Shown: in pieces, positions 7,651 through 12,412 of the stretch | How the letters are laid out: each line of letters opens with the position of its first letter | Numbering within the stretch: the first letter of the stretch is position 1 | DNA from: Pseudomonadota bacterium | GTDB taxonomy: Bacteria > Bdellovibrionota_C > UBA2361 > OMII01 | Direction of reading: 5' to 3' | Assembly: GCA_027486155.1 (NCBI GenBank) | Contig: JAIXPR010000224.1 | Coordinates: forward strand, 1 to 12,412 | DNA length: 12,412 bases | Program-made: the position numbers and the translations under genes | The notes under the pieces: generated by a model | What the model saw: only the letters and a program-made list of their open reading frames with translations | Told to the model about the DNA's origin: nothing | The model's database searches: none

Positions 7651-8749
7651 CTGAAAGTGTTCCTTTAGAAAGCGTGCATCTGGTTCGGACCGACGATCAT
7701 AGTGTTGATAGTCGCCGAGCTGGGTGCGCGCTTTTTTTATAGCGACGTCACGCCGGATGTCGTCACCGACGAGGTACTGAATCACGTTTGGATCCCTTCC
7801 CAGGTTCGAGTTATCGATCGGTATGAAAAAATGGGAATCCCGGAGCACTCCCGTACGGTGAATGCGCAAGGATTCCCAATGGCGCGAGATGTGTCTCGCC
7901 AAAAAGGGATGGTATCTATCGAAGCGCGTACCTTGGGGACTCCTTTACCGAGGGTACCTGATCCGAGGTTGATTCCGTTCCGGCGATTGTTGAACGGTCG
8001 TTGCGCGCCCAGGGATTTAAGAGCGTTGAGTTGATTAACGCTGGCACCCCTTTATACGCGCCCACCCTCTACTACTTGCTCCTTAAGACGAAGCTGCTCT
8101 CCTATCATCTTGATCTGCTCGTCGTTATTGTGGATATGACCGATGTCTTTGACGACTCGCTCTATAGCGCGACATCGACGACGGATGCTGGCGGTGACCG
8201 TGCCTACCGGGACATCCCCTTTTCAAGACACACCGTAGAACTGAAAGGGGGCTGGAGGCATTGAGCGCATCGCAGCGTGCGTTGTTCTGGTTATCGGAGA
8301 GATCTGACGCCATCCGAATGGCGCTTGAAGTGGTGTCTCGGATACGGACGCGCTCTCAAGAACGTCAAACTGAGGTGCCTCCCGCATTCGCTTGGTGCGG
8401 AACCAATCGTTCTCCCGATACCCAACACGATGTTGCCCGTAGTATGGAGATGCTTGGCCGCGTGATCCGGCTAGCTAAAGCGCAAGGAATTAAGATAGTG
8501 ATAACCGCCGTTCCCCACCTTCAACAGCTTGAAGGGAAGTGGTCCCTCCAACCGATGAACGATATCGCCGCCGTCTGCGCGCAAGAGAACGTTCCATTTC
8601 TCAATCCCGTTGAGGCCTTCAAGCAAAAACTCGGTTCAACACCGCCGCAAGAGATCTACATTACGAATGACATGCACTTTAACGCGAAGGGCTATCGTAT
8701 GTGGGGGGAGATACAGGTGGAGTTTTTGAATCGGGTTGGATTGCCCTAG
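7651..8749 (+). pseudogene. Decayed SGNH/GDSL-type hydrolase with N-terminal membrane anchor
   Basis: No intact frame exists, but one protein of about 366 residues can be followed through three frames. AAGGAG (7639-7644) precedes CTG 7651, probably a former ATG. The frame continues through an in-frame TAG (7666-7668) into a membrane helix (WFGPTIIVLIVAELGARFF). A 1-nt deletion in the A5G3 run at 7901-7908 shifts frame; restoring one A joins SRQ-K-R to DGIYRSAYLGDSFTEGT. GDSFTEGT is the block I catalytic-Ser motif. A TGA (7959-7961) follows directly, then SEVDSVPAIVERSLRAQGF in the same frame. A second 1-nt loss, probably in C4T4 (8216-8223), links to the last frame. That frame ends with the catalytic Asp/His block (ITNDMHFNAKGYRMW). 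Both stops are one transition away from Gln or Arg codons. A truncated but functional product from 8261 is possible but lacks the catalytic Ser. Sequencing error could explain the indels but less easily both stops. Confidence 0.8.
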
Positions 8750-8762
8750 TCGATGCCATAAT

Positions 8763-8820
8763 CCGGAGGGCCCGTCTCCCTGTGCCCTGAAGCTTTAGCG
8801 AAAGGGTGCCGACGGGCCGG
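8763..8820. terminator. Two-tier GC-rich stem-loop between convergent genes
   Basis: GGCCCGTC (8769-8776) pairs perfectly with GACGGGCC (8811-8818). Inside, GTGCCCT (8782-8788) pairs with AGGGTGC (8803-8809), including two G-U pairs in RNA, around a 14-nt loop. It starts 14-20 nt after the end of the decayed hydrolase gene and lies about 60 bp from the convergent tgt stop. There is no T-run on either strand, so it may be a Rho-assisted or bidirectional terminator, a structured RNA, or a diverged REP-like element (a GGAG head also precedes the stem at 8765-8768). Confidence 0.5.
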
Positions 8821-8843
8821 AACCCGCGATGGAATGTTCGTGC

Positions 8844-8884
8844 ATACCCGGCCCGTGAGGAAACGTTCGGGTGTCGGTCCTCAC
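8844..8884. other. Interleaved inverted repeats (pseudoknot topology) at the tgt 3' end
   Basis: ATACCCG (8844-8850) can pair with CGGGTGT (8868-8874). GTGAGGA (8855-8861) is the exact complement of TCCTCAC (8878-8884). The arms alternate a-b-a'-b', so the two stems are either alternative folds or a pseudoknot. The crossing loops are short (4 and 3 nt), which makes a full pseudoknot strained. The last arm overlaps the tgt stop codon on the minus strand. It could function in 3'-end formation of either convergent transcript. Confidence 0.35.
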
Positions 8885-10881
8885 CCACCAAACTGCGGAT
8901 GCGCCCGAATCACCTTCTTGAATGGCTCCGGATCCGCGCCGACCGGTACCTGCGAATCGCTCCGCTCCCACCGGCTAAGCCACGAGGTATCAAGGAGATC
9001 GGTCGCCATTCCGCGACGCACAGCCTCAACCGAGTACGCCTTGGTCGTCTCCCGTTTCATCCCCGTTCCAACACCACGCGCTACAAACCACCCGGCGTGT
9101 AAGAGCGAGGCGCGAATAGCGGTTGACGCGGAATAGGTGTGTAAACTCGTCGCCTTCCCCCGCGTTAACGCAAGCACTTTGGAGAGTACCGGCATCGTCC
9201 ACATCGGCGAATCAACTTTCGATGAGAAGGGATCGAACCACACGATATCTGGAGCATCCGCCCCGTCGCACAAGTCCATAAAGTCGCCGTGCTTGAGCTC
9301 CCAGGTGATCGGGTGCTTGGAGCTTTGCCACTGCCCATTCTGTAACAACTGGTGCGGAGCGCCGTGGCGCAGGTGCGCGAAGTGCCACGGATGTTGCAGC
9401 GCTAAACGCAACGAATCGAGGTCGTTCTCAAAGCTCACTATCTTAATCGGGCGCTCGATAGTCTCCCGTTCCTCAAGCGCTAGGATCCCGACCATCGAGT
9501 TGGTCGCCGCTCCGAGTCCGACGTCCCATACCACAAGTGGTTCGCTCCCCTCCGTGAGACGTTCGAAGAGTCGTGAGCCCTCAAGGTAGAGCGAGCGGGA
9601 CTCAACGCGAGGATCTTCAGAGACGTGCATCACCTCGCCGGAGTCTCTCTGCCGGATCGCGGGCATCCTGTCCTCCCGCACCACCACTTCGTAATTGCCA
9701 AGCACCATGCGATCCATCTTAGCGTTGACCCGAGGTGGTTTCGGCGGATTGTCTAAGTCATCGCTCGAGAGCGCCTCTACCTGCGAGTGGTAAAAATCGC
9801 GGAATGTTCCCGCGATGATGCCCGCGCGCATCCCACGCATGAGGTTTCGATAGAAGGTGAGGTTATGAATGCTTAAGAGTTGTCCGACGATAAACTCATT
9901 CGAGCGCACCAGATGTTGGAGGTACGATCGGGTGTATCGTTGGCACGTAGAGCATGCGCAGGTCGGATCGAGTGGCTGAGCGTCTGACCGATAGATTCCT
10001 CGGCGCAGATCGAGCCGTCCACGCGAGGTGAAAACGACCCCCTGATTGGCGAGTGAGGTCGGAAGGATACAATCGAACATATCCATTCCGCGGCGAACCG
10101 CCTCAAGGAGATCGATCGGTGTTCCCACCCCCATCAGGTATCGAGGCTTGTCAGCTGGCAGGAGTGGTGCCGCGAACTCAGTGGTATCTTCTCGCTCCGC
10201 CTTTGTCTCTCCAACGGCGAGCCCGCCGAGCGCGAATCCATCAAAAGGAAGCGCGGTGATCTGTTCTGCGCTCTCTTTGCGAAGGTGCGGAAAGCACGCG
10301 CCCTGTACGATACCGAAGAGCGCCTGGCGTGAGTCCCCCCGGGCGTTGAAGCTTCGCTTCGCCCAGCGGGTGGTGAGCTCGAGCGCCGCGCGAGCCTCGT
10401 CCTCAGAGCAGGTCGACCGAATACACTGATCGAGCACCATCATGATATCGCTTCCGATGATCCGCTGCATCTCGATACTCTTTTCAGGGGTCAGATGGAT
10501 CCGTCGACCATCAACGTAGCTGCGAAAGGTCGCGCCCTCTTCGGACATCGAGAGGTGCTTAGAGAGCGAGAAGATCTGAAATCCACCCGAATCGGTAAGA
10601 ACGCTCCGTTGCCAGTTCATGAAGCGATGAATTCCACCGTGTTCGGCCATGATCTCGGGGCCTGGTCGCAAGAGGAGGTGGTAGGTATTCGCTAAGAGCA
10701 CCTGATAATCGAGTCCGTCAGCGACGGGGAGGTCAACGCACCGCAGCGCGGCTTGTGTCGCCACCGGCATGAAGATAGGGGTTTCAACTCGACTGTGGAG
10801 GGTGGTGAGATCAAGCGCACGCGCCTTCGACCACGTATCAGTGGCGACAACGGAGCAGGTGAGGCGACTATCGGATGACAT
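8881..10881 (-). CDS. tgt: tRNA-guanine transglycosylase fused to MnmC/MnmD-type methyltransferase domain
   Basis: The N-terminal ~370 of 666 residues form a bacterial TGT, which exchanges G34 for preQ1 in GUN-anticodon tRNAs on the way to queuosine. Seen here: TDSGGFQ with general base D97, D151/C153 in the base pocket, LGGLAVGE (218-225, bacterial type), nucleophile D270 in MFDCILPTS, and zinc ligands C308, C310, C313 and H339. After a linker, residues about 395-640 match the MnmC N-terminal/MnmD fold (Methyltransf_30). This includes GEVMHVSEDPRVESRSLYLE (415-434), the SAM loop DVGLGAATN (453-461), acidic E485, catalytic-type WFDPFSS (548-554) with MWT, and the C-terminal strand pattern ending GTGMKRETTKA. 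MnmD methylates nm5U34 derivatives. No FAD-oxidase half of MnmC is present. Usual TGT length is ~370-390 aa. The frame has no internal break. A possible Shine-Dalgarno AAGG lies about 5 nt before the ATG. TGT is certain; the methyltransferase substrate is inferred. Confidence 0.93.
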   Translation of the reverse strand: MSSDSRLTCSVVATDTWSKARALDLTTLHSRVETPIFMPVATQAALRCVDLPVADGLDYQVLLANTYHLLLRPGPEIMAEHGGIHRFMNWQRSVLTDSGGFQIFSLSKHLSMSEEGATFRSYVDGRRIHLTPEKSIEMQRIIGSDIMMVLDQCIRSTCSEDEARAALELTTRWAKRSFNARGDSRQALFGIVQGACFPHLRKESAEQITALPFDGFALGGLAVGETKAEREDTTEFAAPLLPADKPRYLMGVGTPIDLLEAVRRGMDMFDCILPTSLANQGVVFTSRGRLDLRRGIYRSDAQPLDPTCACSTCQRYTRSYLQHLVRSNEFIVGQLLSIHNLTFYRNLMRGMRAGIIAGTFRDFYHSQVEALSSDDLDNPPKPPRVNAKMDRMVLGNYEVVVREDRMPAIRQRDSGEVMHVSEDPRVESRSLYLEGSRLFERLTEGSEPLVVWDVGLGAATNSMVGILALEERETIERPIKIVSFENDLDSLRLALQHPWHFAHLRHGAPHQLLQNGQWQSSKHPITWELKHGDFMDLCDGADAPDIVWFDPFSSKVDSPMWTMPVLSKVLALTRGKATSLHTYSASTAIRASLLHAGWFVARGVGTGMKRETTKAYSVEAVRRGMATDLLDTSWLSRWERSDSQVPVGADPEPFKKVIRAHPQFGG

Positions 10882-10941
10882 ATGCCCCTTAAGGTAGTGG
10901 ATCTCCGTGGCTAATGATAGGAGGGGCAGGGGGTAAAATCC

Positions 10942-10970
10942 CTTACAAGCCCCGAATTTTGTGCGATACT
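10942..10970 (+). promoter_or_regulatory. Putative sigma70-type promoter with extended -10 for the rescue-factor gene
   Basis: CTTACA (10942-10947) and GATACT (10965-10970) are separated by 17 nt. TG lies one base upstream of the -10 (10962-10963), giving an extended -10. Each hexamer matches consensus at 4 of 6 positions. Transcription would begin near 10976-10978, only a few bases before ATG 10980, which implies a leaderless or nearly leaderless mRNA. The same 98-bp region must also hold the divergent tgt promoter, for which no good pair was found. Confidence 0.45.
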
Positions 10971-10979
10971 AGACCTCAT

Positions 10980-11444
10980 ATGAGGCAGCGCAATCGCCCC
11001 GTAGAAACCAAAACCACAACGACATCGCCCGCGCTCTCTATTCCCGAGAGCGAGGTAGACTTCAGCGTTGCCCGATCTGGCGGCCCCGGTGGTCAGAACG
11101 TCAACAAGGTAAATTCCAAGGTGCATCTCTGCTTTAATCTGTGGGCATCTCGAACACTAAGCAGTGAGCAAAAACGGACCATCTTCACCGCGCTCTCTGA
11201 AACCAACAGCAAGCGGTTGATCGATGGAGCAATCGTCATCACATCGCAGGAACATCGAAGCCAGTTCGCCAACAGGCAAGCCGCGCTGGACAAGTTGAAT
11301 GACCTCCTGCGTGAGCTGCTTGCGCCGAAGGTTGAGCGTATCGCGACCGAGGCGCCAGAAGGGGTGGATGTCCATCGTCAAAAAGAGAAGCGGGCTCGTT
11401 CTGAGCGTAAGCAGTCGCGGCGGAACGAATTTGATCTGGATTGA
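10980..11444 (+). CDS. arfB: Peptidyl-tRNA hydrolase of the ArfB (YaeJ) release-factor-like family
   Basis: This protein rescues ribosomes stalled on non-stop mRNAs by hydrolysing the peptidyl-tRNA. It is 154 aa from this start (E. coli ArfB about 140). The catalytic loop SGGPGGQNVNKVNSKVHL has the GGQ at residues 37-39. A conserved core follows with DGAIVITSQEHRSQFANRQ and DKLNDLLREL. A Lys/Arg-rich tail (QKEKRARSERKQSRRN) follows that is expected to enter the empty mRNA channel. There are no codon-recognition domains, which separates it from RF1/RF2. The frame opens earlier, with another ATG at 10914, but that start lies upstream of the apparent promoter and adds sequence unlike the family, so ATG 10980 is preferred. 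No ribosome site precedes 10980. The gene is divergent from tgt with about 98 bp between starts. Confidence 0.88.
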   Translation: MRQRNRPVETKTTTTSPALSIPESEVDFSVARSGGPGGQNVNKVNSKVHLCFNLWASRTLSSEQKRTIFTALSETNSKRLIDGAIVITSQEHRSQFANRQAALDKLNDLLRELLAPKVERIATEAPEGVDVHRQKEKRARSERKQSRRNEFDLD

Positions 11445-11465
11445 GGGGACCACGCACCGTTCCCC
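11445..11465 (+). terminator. Weak stem-loop directly after the arfB stop
   Basis: GGGGA (11445-11449) pairs with TCCCC (11461-11465) across an 11-nt loop; the stem can be lengthened by a C-G pair with one bulged T. It starts right after the arfB stop but lacks a T-run. It may slow polymerase or protect the 3' end rather than terminate by itself. Confidence 0.3.
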
Positions 11466-11489
11466 TATGCGTCCCGTGTGGCGATGGAT

Positions 11490-11584
11490 GGGAGGGCGGT
11501 CATTCCTGACCGTCGAGTGGTTGCGTGAGGCGAGGACCGTTTGCGATGCGCGATATCGTGGCGACCAGGAATGGTCGCCCTCCC
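11490..11584. repeat. Inverted doublet of REP-like palindromes (REPIN/BIME type)
   Basis: Left copy B is at 11490-11514: GGGAGGG head, stem CGGTCA (11497-11502), loop TTCC, TGACCG (11507-11512). Right copy C is on the opposite strand at 11560-11584, with stem GGCGACCA (11560-11567), loop GGAA, TGGTCGCC (11572-11579) and tail CCTCCC. The outer GGGAGGGCG (11490-11498) and CGCCCTCCC (11576-11584) are perfectly complementary, so the 95-nt unit can also fold into one long hairpin. GGCG (11480-11483) and CGCC (11586-11589) extend it slightly. It is intergenic, 45 bp after arfB. The layout matches REPINs, which are spread by RAYT transposases acting in trans. Confidence 0.7.
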
Positions 11585-11629
11585 ACGCCTGGGAAATCCT
11601 AGGGAATGATATCCCTTCCAAAATGCTCG

Positions 11630-11687
11630 CCTTCTCAACCCCTTACCCCATTAATCACATTCCACCCCAAACACCCCATAACAACCC
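11630..11687 (+). promoter_or_regulatory. G-free, C-rich leader (rut-like) before the response regulator
   Basis: These 58 nt contain no G and 29 C on the plus strand, the base bias of Rho-utilisation sites. The stretch lies between the REP doublet and the response-regulator start, within a 270-bp gap. It could direct Rho-dependent termination of arfB readthrough, or act as a regulated leader of the next gene if transcription starts upstream. A 5-bp inverted repeat AGGGA/TCCCT (11601-11605 and 11612-11616) sits just upstream. No convincing promoter was identified in the gap. Confidence 0.45.
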
Positions 11688-11714
11688 GTACCTAGGTTTT
11701 TCGAGGATATGTGT

Positions 11715-12412
11715 ATGGATACCTCCGCTAAACGACTTCTCGTCGTCGAAGACGACTCAAACGTTCGAGAGCTTCTCGTTCATCACCTTAAAGAGAGCGG
11801 CTTTCACGTTACCGACACCCTCGATGGCAACCGTGGTTTAGAGTTAGCGCTCTCCGATAGCTACGACGTCGTTATTCTCGATGTCGCCCTTCCCGGAAAA
11901 GATGGCATGGAGATCTGTCGGCAGATGCGGTCGCATGGGATCGGCGCCGGGGTTGTTATGCTGACCACTCGAGGGGATGAGATCGACAAGGTTCTCGGCC
12001 TCGAACTCGGCGCGGATGATTACATGACGAAACCGTTTAGCCCACGAGAGGTGATTGCGCGAGTAAAAGCGATCTTACGCCGCACCACAGGAGATGATGT
12101 CGCCGCGGCCAAGAAGTTGAAAGTAGGGGATCTCGAGATCGATCTCGGCGCCCACGAGGTGTTTGTCGCTGGCGCGAAGTTAGATCTTACTTCGACAGAG
12201 TTCGATCTCCTCACCTTCTTCGCCAAGAACGTCGGGCGAGCGTTCTCGCGTGAACAACTTCTGACCTCCGTGTGGGGATACTCCTCGTCCGCCTACGAGC
12301 ACACCGTGAATACTCACATCAACCGTCTCCGCGCGAAGCTGGAGCCGGATCCAACCAAGCCCACCGACATCCACACCGTATGGGGTGTCGGCTACAAGTT
12401 TGTAGGAAGAAG
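11715..12412 (+). CDS. OmpR/PhoB-family response regulator (3' end beyond the window)
   Basis: This is a two-component transcription regulator of which 232 codons are visible with no stop, so the gene is incomplete at the window edge, though nearly full length. The receiver domain (about 5-120) has the acidic pair E12/D13/D14 in LLVVEDD, phospho-acceptor D56 in VVILDVALPGKDG, T84 in MLTTRGDE and K106 in YMTKPFSPREV. The DNA-binding winged helix (about 133-232) shows LDLTSTEFDLL, SREQLLTSVWGY, the recognition-helix region HTVNTHINRLRAKLEP and the terminal hairpin VWGVGYKF. ATG 11715 has GAGG (11703-11706) at 8-nt spacing; ATG 11709, two codons earlier in the same frame, is too close to it. The partner histidine kinase would be expected downstream and is not visible, so the signal is unknown. 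Confidence 0.93.
   Translation, partial: MDTSAKRLLVVEDDSNVRELLVHHLKESGFHVTDTLDGNRGLELALSDSYDVVILDVALPGKDGMEICRQMRSHGIGAGVVMLTTRGDEIDKVLGLELGADDYMTKPFSPREVIARVKAILRRTTGDDVAAAKKLKVGDLEIDLGAHEVFVAGAKLDLTSTEFDLLTFFAKNVGRAFSREQLLTSVWGYSSSAYEHTVNTHINRLRAKLEPDPTKPTDIHTVWGVGYKFVGR

Noticed and set aside
7959..7961. UGA recoding (selenocysteine) in the SGNH gene
   Set aside because: The position follows the catalytic block in a region where such hydrolases have ordinary residues. A TAG and two frameshifts also break the same gene, so decay explains it better.
8198..8264. Programmed frameshift between the 8001-8264 and 8261-8749 frames (overlap resembles ATTGA coupling)
   Set aside because: The frame change can be explained by a single lost base in the C4T4 run that restores continuous homology-like sequence. 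An earlier lesion already separates the catalytic Ser block from any start.
6737..8802. Shared 11-mer GCTTTAGCGAA at 6737-6747 and 8792-8802 as a repeat family
   Set aside because: The first copy is ordinary sucC coding sequence (Ala-Leu-Ala-Lys end) and flanks do not match. Chance or codon use is enough.
10914..10979. Upstream ATG (10914) as the arfB start
   Set aside because: It lies before the apparent promoter and has no ribosome site. It adds residues not typical of the ArfB N-terminus.
11709..11711. ATG two codons upstream as response-regulator start
   Set aside because: It is only 2 nt from the GAGG ribosome site. ATG 11715 has proper spacing.
1..12412. tRNA/rRNA genes, CRISPR arrays, insertion sequences, toxin-antitoxin or phage genes
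   Set aside because: No cloverleaf-like sequence, regularly spaced repeats, transposase motifs or other supporting signals were found on either strand.

Overview
The window reads as chromosomal DNA of a Gram-negative bacterium with moderately high GC. The lineage is probably deltaproteobacterial-like or Bdellovibrionota-like. That placement is inferred from the lipoprotein with a +2 Asp, the mdh-sucC-sucD gene order and the style of the TGT protein; there is no rRNA or other firm marker. No tRNA, rRNA, CRISPR array, insertion sequence or phage gene was seen.

Layout. (1) 41-2128 (+) is a large, unrecognised, probably cytoplasmic protein with helical ends and a long disordered middle. It is followed by an intergenic region with REP-like palindromes. 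(2) 2355-7640 (+) is a tight run of five genes: two SPFH/band-7 proteins (one with an N-terminal membrane segment, one a lipoprotein, overlapping by 1 nt), then malate dehydrogenase and both subunits of succinyl-CoA ligase. mdh follows the lipoprotein gene by 9 bp, so a membrane-scaffold pair and a TCA-cycle module may share a transcript. (3) 7651-8749 (+) is a decayed SGNH/GDSL hydrolase gene. Its frame can be followed across two stop codons and two single-base deletions in homopolymer runs. (4) 8750-8880 is a highly structured convergent intergenic region. (5) 8881-10881 (-) encodes a fusion of tRNA-guanine transglycosylase with an MnmC/MnmD-type methyltransferase domain. Both activities belong to tRNA wobble position 34, but they normally act on different tRNAs. 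(6) Divergent from it is an ArfB-like ribosome-rescue hydrolase (10980-11444, +). After a REP doublet and a G-free, C-rich leader comes an OmpR/PhoB-family response regulator (11715 onward, +) that runs off the window.

The two most notable items are these. The first is the Tgt-MnmD fusion. The second is a family of short extragenic palindromes: a GGGAGGGCG head, a stem, and a TTCC loop. Three copies differ at two stem base pairs, and every change is compensated. Two of the copies form an inverted doublet of REPIN/BIME type between arfB and the response regulator.
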